DNA of 64,000 bases from CAWAPS01 sp963783945. Lineage in GTDB: Bacteria > Actinomycetota > Acidimicrobiia > Acidimicrobiales > Palsa-688. Below the pieces are notes generated by a model. That model worked only from the letters and a program-made list of their open reading frames with translations, ran no database searches and was not told where the DNA came from. The stretch lies in assembly GCA_963783945.1 (NCBI GenBank), contig CAWAPS010000019.1, forward strand, positions 1,054,001 through 1,118,000, read 5' to 3'. Position 1 is the stretch's first letter; each line of letters begins with the position of its first letter. Made by a program: the position numbers and the translations under genes. Shown here one piece after another: positions 16,267 through 25,319 of this stretch.

Positions 16267-17439
16267 CTACGCATCGGGGTCGAACGGGAGGTTGTAAAGC
16301 TCGACTGCGTTCATCGCTACGATCGCCCGCTTTTCCTCCTCTGGCACTCCCAGGAACATGTCTTCGATGATCCGCCTGCTGTAGGGCACATCATGGCGGT
16401 GGTGTGGATAGTCAGTCGACCACATCATGTTTTTGACACCAACGAAGTGGCGAACCCGCACCCCGAACGGCTCTCGAATGAACGTCACAAGCCAGTTGCG
16501 ATGGAAATACTCCGACGGCAATATGTCCAGCTTGACACCGGTCCAGGTTCGGTTCCGCCAATAGTGGTCATCCATGTGCTCCAGGAGGGCCGGGACCCAG
16601 GCGGCACCGACTTCTGTCCCGACAAGCTTCAGTCCCGGGAACCGGTCGAACATCCCCGAATAAATGAACTCCGCGATCGTCCCAGAAAACTGAGCTACCG
16701 CTCCTCCCATGGAGATCAGGTCCGGGAGCTTCGCCCCCTGGGCGAAGGGGTTAGGGATCTTTGCCTGCACCTCTTGCGGGAGATTGCGGTATGACGGTTG
16801 GACCATCAGATGAAGGTTGATCGGCATACCGAGCTCTTCCGCCGCAGCCCAGAACGGGTCGTCGTCCCGGGAGAGTTTCGCTCCCCCGGAGGGGAAGGTC
16901 TGCAAGTAGATGGTCCGGAAACCGCGCGCTTTGGCTTCATGCAACGCCTCGACGGCCCGGTCGATACCCCGCTGAGGGATCATCGCGGTGGCGATCAGGC
17001 GTTCGGGGTCGGCAGCCGCGTAGTCCTCGAGCATCCATCGGTTGTAGGCCTCGATACCGGCCTCGTGAACCTCCGGGTCGGGATGATTGGCGAAGTACGA
17101 AATCGTCTTGGGCGAGTTGGAAGGAAACAGCACTTCGGCGTCGACACCGTCGAAGTCCATCTCCATCAGGCGAGCCTTGCCGTCGTAGGTGCCAGGCGCC
17201 ATCGTCTCGTAGGTGCCACCCGACCACCGAAACTCCTCGTAGCGCTGACCGCCCGTGGCAACCAGGCCGACTGGAGACGGTTGTCCGCCCGGCACCAGCC
17301 AGGAGTCGCCGCCATAGTCGTCCTTCACGACCTTGGGGAGGTGATCCTTGTGGAACTGAGACGGCAGGTACCGGTCCCACATGTCAGGAGGCTCCAGGGT
17401 ATGGGCGTCGGCAGAGATGATCCGGTAATTCCGTGCCAT
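16267..17439 (-). CDS. PF04909 amidohydrolase (TIM-barrel metal-dependent hydrolase/decarboxylase)
   Basis: This 390-residue TIM-barrel protein has ISADAHTLEP at the N-terminus, NLHLMVQP mid-barrel and WSTDYPHHRHD near the C-terminus. They provide the metal-binding His and the catalytic Asp of the amidohydrolase-2 family. Family members include ring-cleavage decarboxylases and C-C or ester hydrolases. It is first in an operon with CoA-transferase, thiolase-like and DUF35 genes, so it probably prepares or finishes the same substrate. AAAGG lies upstream of the ATG at 17439. Confidence 0.88.
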   Translation of the reverse strand: MARNYRIISADAHTLEPPDMWDRYLPSQFHKDHLPKVVKDDYGGDSWLVPGGQPSPVGLVATGGQRYEEFRWSGGTYETMAPGTYDGKARLMEMDFDGVDAEVLFPSNSPKTISYFANHPDPEVHEAGIEAYNRWMLEDYAAADPERLIATAMIPQRGIDRAVEALHEAKARGFRTIYLQTFPSGGAKLSRDDDPFWAAAEELGMPINLHLMVQPSYRNLPQEVQAKIPNPFAQGAKLPDLISMGGAVAQFSGTIAEFIYSGMFDRFPGLKLVGTEVGAAWVPALLEHMDDHYWRNRTWTGVKLDILPSEYFHRNWLVTFIREPFGVRVRHFVGVKNMMWSTDYPHHRHDVPYSRRIIEDMFLGVPEEEKRAIVAMNAVELYNLPFDPDA

Positions 17440-17604
17440 TCCCTAACCTTTCTGTAATGGCAAAAACCGCTTCGCTACAGCAACCGCTGTCAGATGATCC
17501 ATCCGCAGAGATTCTGGCGCGGGCCGGCACGGCAGTCAAGACGGTGCTGACGTTCCGAGTCCCACCAATCGACAACGTCGGTCGACATGGTCCACCGGTT
17601 GCGC

Positions 17605-17633
17605 TTGCCACATTGGCTCACCGAATCTATACT
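17605..17633 (+). promoter_or_regulatory. Candidate sigma70-type promoter of the binding-protein gene
   Basis: TTGCCA (17605-17610), an exact 17-base spacer and TATACT (17628-17633) lie in the 296-base divergent region. The predicted start is near 17640, giving a ~96-base leader before the GTG at 17736. Confidence 0.5.
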
Positions 17634-17735
17634 CATAGTTAAGCGGCAACTCGAAACCTGGCCACCGCTATGGGTCCTGTGCCGTGGACTGCGAGTGAAC
17701 AAGATCCGTTCTTAGCAACTACAGGGGGGTAAGGA

Positions 17736-19055
17736 GTGAACGTCAGAGGGAAGTGGCTGCCTGTTGTGTGTGGCCTCACGGTCCTGGTAGCCGTGAGCGC
17801 GTGCTCTTCGAGCAGCAAGCCGGCTTCTAGCAGCACGGGGGCTGCGGGGAGCACAGGGGCGTCGGCGAGCACAGGGGCCGCGGGGAGCACAGGGGCGTCG
17901 GGCGGCACCCCCACGACACCTGGTAACGCATCGGGCGGCCCCGCGACAGGCACTCCGATCAAGATCGGCTTCGTATGCACCTGTACCGGCCTGGGTGGCC
18001 AGGGCGGCTTCAACATCGCTGGCAAGGAGGTCTATACGGCCTGGGCCAACTCCATCAACGCATCGGGTGGCATCGATGGACACCCTGTCCAGGTCATAAC
18101 TGAGGACGACACCACCAACCCCGGCAACGCCCTCATCGATGCCAAAAAGTTCATTTCCGATCATGTGGTCGCGATCGCGGATCTGTCCGAGCTGGACCAG
18201 GCGTTCGCGTCCACGGTGCAGGCAGCCAACATCCCCGTCGTCGGCATCTTTACCGTCGCCGCGCCATTCGACAGCAACCCCGACTTCTATCCGGAAGGAC
18301 AGACCGGTGATAGCGAATTCGCAGCCGTCGCCGCCACCGGTAAGGCAGCCGGAGCCCAACAAATCGCCCAGTTTTACTGCGCAGAAGCCCCACAGTGCGC
18401 GGTGGGTGTCGCTGGGCTGAAGGCAGCCGGGAAGAAAGTCGGGATACCGGACATCTACAACGTTGCAATCGCGGGCACCGCACCCAACTACACGGCTCAG
18501 TGCGTGGCCGCCAACCAGGCGCACGCCGGCGCCCTCTTCATCGCCGATGTGGGGGCCATACTCATCAAGGCGGCCAGTGAGTGCGCGCAGCAGGGCTACA
18601 AGCCGACCTACGTCATAGACGGCGAGGTCTATACCCAGAGCCTGACGACTGCCCCGGCGGTGAGTAACAGCCTGGACGCCGAGTTTCCCGATCTACCGTT
18701 CTTCGCCAACACCCCGGCCGTTAACGCGGCCAAGACCGCGGTAGACAAGTACTACCCCGGACTTTTCGAAAACGGTAATCAGATGAACCAGGACGCATTC
18801 ATGGCGTGGGTGTCCGGCGAGCTCCTGCAGGCCGCGATCAAGGCCGGCGGCCTGACGGCAAGCGCCATGCCGACCGCCGCGGAGGTCGTCACTGGGCTCG
18901 AATCGTTCCACGGTGAGACGCTGGGTGGCCTGACCCCGCCGCTCACGTACACCCCCGGCCAGCCTCACCGCATCGATTGCTGGTTTACGGCCGGACTCAA
19001 GAACGGCGTGCCAACCCTGGAAAACAACGGCAACGTGACCTGCGAGACGCCGTAG
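17736..19055 (+). CDS. Lipoprotein substrate-binding protein, LivK-type (ABC branched-chain amino acid family)
   Basis: This 439-residue lipoprotein has a signal peptide ending in the lipobox VSACSSS (Cys ~23). A low-complexity Ser/Thr/Gly/Ala tether of ~40 residues follows. Residues ~65-439 form a periplasmic-binding fold of the LivK type (TPIKIGFVC...DHVVAIAD...). In this family the ligand is often an aromatic or branched acid. The tether is coded by repeats of an agcacaggggc unit. No LivHMGF permease or ATPase genes are nearby, so its transporter must be elsewhere. The GTG start has taaggag upstream. Confidence 0.88.
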   Translation: MNVRGKWLPVVCGLTVLVAVSACSSSSKPASSSTGAAGSTGASASTGAAGSTGASGGTPTTPGNASGGPATGTPIKIGFVCTCTGLGGQGGFNIAGKEVYTAWANSINASGGIDGHPVQVITEDDTTNPGNALIDAKKFISDHVVAIADLSELDQAFASTVQAANIPVVGIFTVAAPFDSNPDFYPEGQTGDSEFAAVAATGKAAGAQQIAQFYCAEAPQCAVGVAGLKAAGKKVGIPDIYNVAIAGTAPNYTAQCVAANQAHAGALFIADVGAILIKAASECAQQGYKPTYVIDGEVYTQSLTTAPAVSNSLDAEFPDLPFFANTPAVNAAKTAVDKYYPGLFENGNQMNQDAFMAWVSGELLQAAIKAGGLTASAMPTAAEVVTGLESFHGETLGGLTPPLTYTPGQPHRIDCWFTAGLKNGVPTLENNGNVTCETP

Positions 19056-19077
19056 CCACGATGAATAACAGCGGAGG

Positions 19078-20199
19078 GTGAGGGGAGCATTGGGCTACAT
19101 CGACAGTGACACTCACGTACGCGAGCCTGATGCCGCCTGGGACTACCTGCAACCGGGCGATCGCCACTACCGCCCCGTCAAGGATGAAGGGGGCACCTGG
19201 GTGGTAGGCGGACTGCCGATACAGGCCCCGTTCGATGCTGGGGCCATGCCGGGCGAGTACAACGACCTGTTCCCACCGGGGTCGGTGGACCTTGCCGACC
19301 CCGCCGCCCGCCTCAGACGCATGGATCTTCTTGGCATTGACGTCCAGGTTCTCTTCTCGAGCCTCTGGTTGAACGTCGAGATTGTTTCTCCGGACGAGGA
19401 AGCAGCTCTCATGCGCAGTTGGAACCGATGGATGGCCGATCGGGTCGCTGACACGAATGGTCGACTGCGGTGGATGCTCGAGGTGCCTTTCCGCCAACCA
19501 GAGAGCGCCGTGAAGGAGATGAGCTTTGGGAAGGAGCACGGTGCAGCCGGGGTACACCTGAGCGGACTGCGCCATGGGGTCACCGTGGCAAGCCCCTTGT
19601 ACCGGCCTATATACGAAAAAGCTCAGGAGCTGGAGCTGGTTGTTTCGGTTCATGTGGGAGGTGACACCCGGATATTCCGGGACGATCGCTCGATCGTCTT
19701 CATCAACAACCTCTCGCCTGTCCCTGGCGCGCTGTACGCGCTGCTGCGAACGGGCGTCCCCTCGGAGTTCCCCCACCTCAGGTGGGCATTCGTGGAAGCG
19801 GGAGCCTCTTGGCTGCCGTTCGCCGTCCAGGAGGCCAGCCGGGCCGACGCCCGGGGAAACAGGGTGGCTCGGAATTGGCGGGACTTTGCCGGCACCGTCT
19901 TACCCGATAACAGGTTCTTCGTAACCTGCCAGATCGATGACGATTTGCCGTACCTGTGCGGCCTCTTTGGTTCAGGCAATCTCATTCATGGCACGGACTA
20001 CTCACACATGGACCTCGGGTCAGACCCTTACGGGCACCACATCATCGCGACAAGATCTGATCTGACAACCGATGACGCGGCGGCGATTGTCGACTCGAAC
20101 GCCCGCCGTCTGTTGGGCATCGACCCGTCCTTCACCCCGGCGCCACTTCCCCAGCTGAGCCCCTACGTCGTCGGAGTAACAAAAGACTGGGTTAGCTGA
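19078..20199 (+). CDS. PF04909 amidohydrolase
   Basis: This 373-residue amidohydrolase-2 family protein has YIDSDTHVREP at its start, VSVHVGGDTR in mid-barrel, FVEAGASWLPF, and HGTDYSHMD carrying the catalytic Asp. It follows the binding-protein gene after 22 bases and is likely co-transcribed, which links uptake to hydrolysis. The start could be the GTG at 19078 or the in-frame TTG at 19090, which has gagggg before it. The N-terminal motif lies close to either start. Confidence 0.85.
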   Translation: MRGALGYIDSDTHVREPDAAWDYLQPGDRHYRPVKDEGGTWVVGGLPIQAPFDAGAMPGEYNDLFPPGSVDLADPAARLRRMDLLGIDVQVLFSSLWLNVEIVSPDEEAALMRSWNRWMADRVADTNGRLRWMLEVPFRQPESAVKEMSFGKEHGAAGVHLSGLRHGVTVASPLYRPIYEKAQELELVVSVHVGGDTRIFRDDRSIVFINNLSPVPGALYALLRTGVPSEFPHLRWAFVEAGASWLPFAVQEASRADARGNRVARNWRDFAGTVLPDNRFFVTCQIDDDLPYLCGLFGSGNLIHGTDYSHMDLGSDPYGHHIIATRSDLTTDDAAAIVDSNARRLLGIDPSFTPAPLPQLSPYVVGVTKDWVS

Positions 20200-20226
20200 T
20201 TCCGGAGACGCTTTACGAGCGGAGTT

Positions 20227-21390
20227 TCAGCGATCAGCTCCCAGGATCAGCGTGCTCGCGGAGCTGAACCACCCCCCCGTGCCATTGACGCAGCATAACT
20301 TGGCGCCAGGCACCTGGCGAGGGCCGCATTCGCCGCGGAGTTGCCGTACGCCTTCCACCATCAGAAACATTCCTCGCATTCCGGGATGGCACGCCGATAG
20401 GCCGCCTCCATCCGTGTTGGTCGGCAGCGCCCCGCCGACTCGAAGCCGGCCGTCCTCGACGAAGGAGCCGCCCTCGCCCTTCTTGCAGAAACCGAGGCCT
20501 TCCAGAGTCAGAAGCACCATCGGAGTGAAGGCGTCGTAAAGCTGGCAGACATCAATATCGTAGGGCGTGACCCCGGCTCGGGCGAAGGCGAGCTTCCCCG
20601 ATCGCACACAGGGTGACTCGGTGAAGTCCTGCCATTCGCTCATCGTGGTATGGGAAGTGGCTTCGCCAGTACCGAGGATCCACACCGGCCTCTTGGCGCA
20701 ATCGCGGGCCCGGTCCTCGTTGGTCAGCACGACCGATCCGCCCCCGTCTGAGCGGATGCAACAGTGGAGCTTGGTCAGCGGGTCGGCCATCATGCGCTCG
20801 TTCTGTACGTCGTCGATGGTTATTGGTTCGGTGTAGAAGGCTTCGGGGTTGAGCGAAGCGTTGTACCGGGTGGACACCGCGATTTCGGCTAGCTGGTCGG
20901 CGGTGGTCCCGAACTCGACCATGTGGCGGCGAGCGCTAAGGGCGTACTTGGCGATGAGCGAGTGGCCATAAGGCGCATCGAACTGTCCTGGGCCTCGGGC
21001 GCTGAAAGCCAGGTTGGCGGTGCGCAACTTGCGCTTCAGGTCCGCCCGGGTAGTGGAGCCGTACGTAAGCACGATCACCTCGGCCAGACCCAGGGCGATT
21101 GCCGCGTAGGCGTGCTCGGCCATGAACTCCCACGTGGCTCCGCCTACCCCCGTGGAGTCGACCCAGGTCGGGCGCAGGCCCAGGTACTCCGCCACTTCGA
21201 TCGGCGCAAGAGTTCCGGTGCCACACGACATGAACCCGTCCACGTCGGACTTCCCTAATCCGGCGTCGGCCAAAGCTCGGCTGGTGGCCTGGTAGTGGAG
21301 CTCGAAGACGTCTTTGTCGTCAACCCGCCCGCAATCCGAGAGGGCGGCGCCGACGATAGCAACTCCCCGGGCGTGGGTCATCGTCGTCAT
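20227..21390 (-). CDS. Thiolase-like protein, SCP-x type, without classical Cys
   Basis: This 387-residue thiolase-fold protein has TGVGGATWEFMAEHAYAAIA where the nucleophile helix should be, with no Cys. Its C-terminal motif is NTDGGGLSACHPGMRGMF, with a Cys and His kept in a shortened GHPxGATG-like loop. DVCQLYDAFTPMV is the family signature. It may be a thiolase relative or an aldolase. The ATG at 21390 overlaps the stop of the SDR gene by four bases. It ends the operon ligase > hydratase > SDR > thiolase-like. Confidence 0.83.
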   Translation of the reverse strand: MTTMTHARGVAIVGAALSDCGRVDDKDVFELHYQATSRALADAGLGKSDVDGFMSCGTGTLAPIEVAEYLGLRPTWVDSTGVGGATWEFMAEHAYAAIALGLAEVIVLTYGSTTRADLKRKLRTANLAFSARGPGQFDAPYGHSLIAKYALSARRHMVEFGTTADQLAEIAVSTRYNASLNPEAFYTEPITIDDVQNERMMADPLTKLHCCIRSDGGGSVVLTNEDRARDCAKRPVWILGTGEATSHTTMSEWQDFTESPCVRSGKLAFARAGVTPYDIDVCQLYDAFTPMVLLTLEGLGFCKKGEGGSFVEDGRLRVGGALPTNTDGGGLSACHPGMRGMFLMVEGVRQLRGECGPRQVPGAKLCCVNGTGGWFSSASTLILGADR

Positions 21391-22316
21391 CGTCCTATCT
21401 GGAGGCCGGGGTGGCGGGTCCGGAAGATGTGGGCGTTCACCTCGGCTCCGATCTCGGACGGTTCCCATCTCCTTGGCTGCCCGTCCGGTGTCCTGGCCTG
21501 GACGCTGGGGCCGAGCGCCCAGGGCTGGTAGAGGGTGATTGAGTTGCCGACAGCCTGGAACACCTGGCCGGTGACGTGCAGCGCCTCATCGGACGCCAGC
21601 CATACGACCATGGGAGCCGAGTTGGCGGGATTCATCACCTCGAACCCCTCGTACTCCTCCGGTTCCCGGACGTGCATGTCCTTATTGGCCGAAGCCAGGA
21701 TCCTGGTGACGCCCCCAGGGGCGACGGCGTTGCAACGAACCCCGTAGCGGGCCAGCTCGAGGCTGGTGATGATCGTCAGAGCGGCGATTGCCGCCTTTGC
21801 TGCCCCGTAGTTGGCCTGGCCGACGTTGCCCTGCAAGCCGGCGCTGGAGACCGTGTTGACGATGGCAGCTCGGGGCTGGATGCCGCCCTTTGATCGCTCC
21901 CGCCAGTACCTGGCGGCGTGGTGGGTTACCGCGAAGGTGCCCTTCTGGTGCACCCTGACGACGGAATCCCAATCTTCCTCTGCCATCGAGAACAGCATCC
22001 TGTCTCGCACGATGCCGGCGTTGTTGACCACAATGTCGAGACCGCCGAAAGCGTCGACCGCCTCGGTCACCAGGTGAGCCGCTCCCGCCCAGTCCGACAC
22101 ATCTCCGGATTCGGCGATCGCTTCGCCGCCGCGGCTGCGGATAAGGTCGGCCACCTCGTCGGCCGGGCACTTGTCGGCTCCCTCGCCGCTGACCGTGGAG
22201 CCCAGGTCATTGACTACGACCTTTGCTCCCTCTTTCGCCAGCTCCAGCGCCTCGCCGCGTCCTATGCCGTGCCCCGCCCCGGTCACGACAGCGACCTTTC
22301 CGTCTAGTAGACCCAT
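21387..22316 (-). CDS. SDR-family 3-hydroxyacyl-CoA dehydrogenase-like
   Basis: This 309-residue SDR has TGAGHGIG, NNAG, a Ser in NTVSSAG, and YGAAK as the active YxxxK. The long C-terminal tail (~60 residues after the fold) resembles the actinobacterial branch related to multifunctional enzyme 2 dehydrogenases. A role in oxidising the 3-hydroxyacyl-CoA made by the upstream hydratase fits the gene order. The frame is open far upstream, but the SDR fold starts at the ATG at 22316. Confidence 0.88.
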   Translation of the reverse strand: MGLLDGKVAVVTGAGHGIGRGEALELAKEGAKVVVNDLGSTVSGEGADKCPADEVADLIRSRGGEAIAESGDVSDWAGAAHLVTEAVDAFGGLDIVVNNAGIVRDRMLFSMAEEDWDSVVRVHQKGTFAVTHHAARYWRERSKGGIQPRAAIVNTVSSAGLQGNVGQANYGAAKAAIAALTIITSLELARYGVRCNAVAPGGVTRILASANKDMHVREPEEYEGFEVMNPANSAPMVVWLASDEALHVTGQVFQAVGNSITLYQPWALGPSVQARTPDGQPRRWEPSEIGAEVNAHIFRTRHPGLQIGR

Positions 22317-22350
22317 GCCTGTCTCTCTGCCTGTCTCCTGTAGTAGGGGC

Positions 22351-23184
22351 CTACCAGCCCCTGAACTCGGGGCGACGCCGCTCCATGAACGCTCGCATGC
22401 CCTCACGAGCGTCATCGGTGTGACCGACGAGTTCCTGAGCCAATGCCTCCTCCTCGAACGCGGTTGAGCGGGAAGACTCAAACGAGCGGTTGAGCAGCCA
22501 CTTGGTAATGCCCAGGGCCTTGGTCGGTAACCGCGCGAGGCGTTCGGCCCACTCGGTGGCCGTCCCGTCGAGTTCTGCCCGGGGAACAACCTTGTTCACC
22601 AGCCCCATGCGTTCAGCTTCCCTCGCCGACACGTCATCACCGAAGAACATCAGCTCCTTGGCCTTCTGCAGCCCAACGATGCGAGGCAACAGGTAACAAC
22701 CACCGGCGTCGGGAATGATGCCCCGCCGCACGAACACCTCGATGAGGCGCGCCTCTTCGGCCATGATGACGAGGTCACACGCCAAAGCAAGATGAGCCCC
22801 TGCCCCCGCTGCCACCCCGTTGACCGCGCCGATCACCGGCTTCTCGCAGTCAAGGGCGGAAGCGATCAGACGGCCCCAGCCCTGGCGAATCATGCGCGCT
22901 CCCTCTCCCACTATGCGCTCCGGTGCGCCCTCCGGTCTGGGCGCATCCGGGCGGGGAGCGCCAAGCTGAGCTCCGGTGCAGAAGCCTTCACCGACGCCGG
23001 TCAGTACAATGACCCGCACATCCAGCGAGCCCGACGCCTCGTTCAACAGACCGCAGACGCGGTCCCGCATCTGCCCCGTCAGAGCATTGCGGGCATCAGG
23101 GTTGTTGATAGTTAAGCGGCCGATGCCGTCTTCGACCTGCCAGCCGACCAGTTCTTCCAGGGAACGAACAACCGGATTCACCAT
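22351..23184 (-). CDS. Enoyl-CoA hydratase/isomerase (crotonase family)
   Basis: This 277-residue crotonase-fold protein has the oxyanion segment FCTGAQLG, the second oxyanion segment AVNGVAAGAGAHLALACDLV, and RRGIIPDAGGCYLLPR. At the second catalytic Glu position it has Asp/Pro-type residues, as in PaaG/PaaB-like branches. It hydrates or isomerises 2-enoyl-CoA. It lies 12 bases after the acyl-CoA ligase and 34 before the SDR, in one operon. Confidence 0.88.
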   Translation of the reverse strand: MVNPVVRSLEELVGWQVEDGIGRLTINNPDARNALTGQMRDRVCGLLNEASGSLDVRVIVLTGVGEGFCTGAQLGAPRPDAPRPEGAPERIVGEGARMIRQGWGRLIASALDCEKPVIGAVNGVAAGAGAHLALACDLVIMAEEARLIEVFVRRGIIPDAGGCYLLPRIVGLQKAKELMFFGDDVSAREAERMGLVNKVVPRAELDGTATEWAERLARLPTKALGITKWLLNRSFESSRSTAFEEEALAQELVGHTDDAREGMRAFMERRRPEFRGW

Positions 23185-23196
23185 AGCCAGGCGCCC

Positions 23197-24720
23197 TCAG
23201 CCCCGCCGCACGGCAAAGCCACTCGCGCCCTGCCACAACTCGTTCCGCAAAGAGGCGCGCAGCAGCTTCCCACTCTCATCCCTGGGCAACGGCTGGTCTC
23301 GCACGACGACCCGTCGCGGCCGTTTGTAGTCGGCGACCCGGCCGGCCGCCGCTTCCAACACTGCCTGGGCGGCGTCCTCTCCCGGCACCCCGTGAGCGGG
23401 AACCACGAACACCGCGACCATTTCGCCCCGCTCCTCGTCGGGAGCGCCCACCACGCACAACTCCGACACACTTGGCATTCCCCCCAGAAGGTCCTCTACC
23501 TCAGCCGGGTAGATGTTCACCCCCGCTGAGATGATCACGTCACCAGAGCGACCGGAGACAAACAAGTAACCGTCGCCGTCAACCCATCCGATATCGCCTG
23601 AAGTGAACATGTCGCGGCAGTGGGCGGCGGCCGTCTTCGCCGGGTCTCCCATGTACTCGAAATCAGTTCGGGCCCAGAAGAACACCCGGCCTTCTTCCCC
23701 GGGCTTGAGCCGTTCACCGTTAGGGCCCAGGATGCGTATGTCGTCGTCGGACCCCGACACTGCTCTGCCGACGGTGCCCGGCCGCGCCAGCCACTCTTCA
23801 GTGCTGACGACTGTCATTCCGCCCTCGCTCGACCCGAAATACTCGATCAAGATCGGACCGAGCCAGTCGATCGCCCGCCTTTTCAACTCGACCGGGCAGG
23901 GCTCCCCGCCATGAACCACCCGGCGGAGGTCCCGCAGCTCATGGGCCTCCCGCACCTCCGCCGGCAGGGCAAGCCACTGCCGCAGCATGGTGGGCACGAC
24001 TACCGTCGACACCACTCCCCGGTCGAGCTCCTCGAGAGCGTGGCCTGGCTCCCAGCGATCGAGTAACCGCAGGGGCGCCCCACAGGCCAGCGTGCCGAGG
24101 GCGAAGGTGAGCGGCGCGCCGTGACACAACCGGGCAACGACAAGATGGGCCCCGTCGGAAGGAATCTCCAGGCGGGCGTTGATCAGCCCACTCCTCGGGA
24201 ACGACTCGCTGAACGGTAGCCGGTCCAAACCGACGTAGCGAACGCCTTTCGGTCGACCAGTCGTGCCGGAGGTGTAGGTCAGCTTCCAGCCGATGCGCTC
24301 ATACGGCACGGGCATGCCAATGTAGGGTTCGAGGCGATCCCACAGGCGCCCGAGGTCGACCACCGGCAACCCGCGCTCCCGGGCCGCTTCGGCGGCAGCA
24401 GGGATGTCGCTGGCAACTAAACGCGAAGCGGCGTCATCGAGCACATACCCCACTTCGTTAGCCGTCCAGCCGGTCTTCACGGGGGTAAAAATGAAACCGC
24501 CCCGCATGGCCCCGAGGACCACGTCAAGGTACTCCACACGGTTGGAGCCGGATATCAGCAAGTGATCGCCGGGCTCGAGACCCTCTGCTTCGAGCAGATG
24601 CACAACGGCGGCCGAGCGCTCGTCCAGCACCCGCCACGACCGCTGACTAATCGAATCCTGCAGCGCGACGGCATCAGGAGGGCGCCCTACCAGCTCCCAC
24701 AACGGTGGCGCCTGTCGCAT
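23197..24720 (-). CDS. AMP-forming acyl-CoA synthetase (class I adenylate-forming enzyme)
   Basis: This 507-residue ligase has the P-loop YTSGTTGRPKG, the A5 motif YFGSSEGGM, the A7/A8 block SGDIGWVDGDGYLFVSGR with SGDVIISAGVNIYPAEVE, and the C-terminal lysine in LPRDESGKLLR. It should activate a carboxylic acid with ATP and CoA. The ATG at 24720 has GGAGGAG seven bases upstream. It is first in a four-gene operon and divergent from a dehydratase gene 100 bases away. Confidence 0.92.
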   Translation of the reverse strand: MRQAPPLWELVGRPPDAVALQDSISQRSWRVLDERSAAVVHLLEAEGLEPGDHLLISGSNRVEYLDVVLGAMRGGFIFTPVKTGWTANEVGYVLDDAASRLVASDIPAAAEAARERGLPVVDLGRLWDRLEPYIGMPVPYERIGWKLTYTSGTTGRPKGVRYVGLDRLPFSESFPRSGLINARLEIPSDGAHLVVARLCHGAPLTFALGTLACGAPLRLLDRWEPGHALEELDRGVVSTVVVPTMLRQWLALPAEVREAHELRDLRRVVHGGEPCPVELKRRAIDWLGPILIEYFGSSEGGMTVVSTEEWLARPGTVGRAVSGSDDDIRILGPNGERLKPGEEGRVFFWARTDFEYMGDPAKTAAAHCRDMFTSGDIGWVDGDGYLFVSGRSGDVIISAGVNIYPAEVEDLLGGMPSVSELCVVGAPDEERGEMVAVFVVPAHGVPGEDAAQAVLEAAAGRVADYKRPRRVVVRDQPLPRDESGKLLRASLRNELWQGASGFAVRRG

Positions 24721-24767
24721 GCTCTCCTCCCCCTCCCTAATCACTGCGCATAGTAGCAACGGTTCCC

Positions 24768-24796
24768 TTGTCCGTCGAGTGCCCAGCCCCTATGCT
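24768..24796 (+). promoter_or_regulatory. Candidate promoter of the FAS1-like dehydratase unit
   Basis: TTGTCC (24768-24773), a 17-base spacer and TATGCT (24791-24796) lie in the 100-base divergent region. The start would be near 24803, with GGGAGG between it and the ATG at 24821. Confidence 0.45.
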
Positions 24797-24820
24797 TAGG
24801 ATCGTGATCGGGAGGTGCGG

Positions 24821-25282
24821 ATGTCGGCGCTCACTGAGCTAAAGGGCCAACAGCTCGGGACGCGCCGGATCCAGATCGAGCGAGGACCCGTCCGGGTCTT
24901 CGCCCAGGCATGCAAGGACGACAGCCCCCGGTACCTGGGTGAGGACGCCCCGGTACCACCGACATTTCCGTTTGTCATGGCCTACTGGGGATCGCTCGAG
25001 TCAGGCGGCCCCATAGGCCTCCCGGTCGAGAAGCTGCGAGGTCCCGGGCGTCTCATCCTGCACGGGGAGCAGGCATTTCAGTACCAGCGCTGGCCCAAGG
25101 TCGGGGACGTCCTCGACGGAACCACTCGAGTCAGCGATGTTTACGAGAAGCCTCGCGCCAACGGAGGCTTGATGGAGTTCTACCTCACCGAGACCGAATG
25201 GCGCGATGCCCGGACCGGCGAACCAGTGTGCACATCGCTCTTCACCCTTATAGTCAACGTCGCACCGTCGTCGAACACCTGA
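24821..25282 (+). CDS. FAS1-like (MaoC-related) dehydratase, hot-dog fold
   Basis: This 153-residue protein matches the N-terminal FAS1-like dehydratase domain (PF13452): an early VFAQACKDDSPRYLGEDA segment, PPTFPFVMAYWG, then LHGEQAFQYQRWPKVGD. Many relatives pair with a MaoC partner to dehydrate 3-hydroxyacyl-CoA. No adjacent partner is present; the MaoC gene at 11.7 kb is a possibility. The ATG at 24821 has GGGAGG upstream. The gene is divergent from the ligase operon. Confidence 0.82.
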   Translation: MSALTELKGQQLGTRRIQIERGPVRVFAQACKDDSPRYLGEDAPVPPTFPFVMAYWGSLESGGPIGLPVEKLRGPGRLILHGEQAFQYQRWPKVGDVLDGTTRVSDVYEKPRANGGLMEFYLTETEWRDARTGEPVCTSLFTLIVNVAPSSNT

Positions 25283-25319
25283 GTCCAGACCCAAAGGCTG
25301 TCAATCGTCGTATGAGCTC

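Noticed and set aside
15382..16794. 470-codon open frame on the plus strand
   Set aside because: It is antisense to the CoA-transferase and amidohydrolase genes, which have clear families and ribosome sites.
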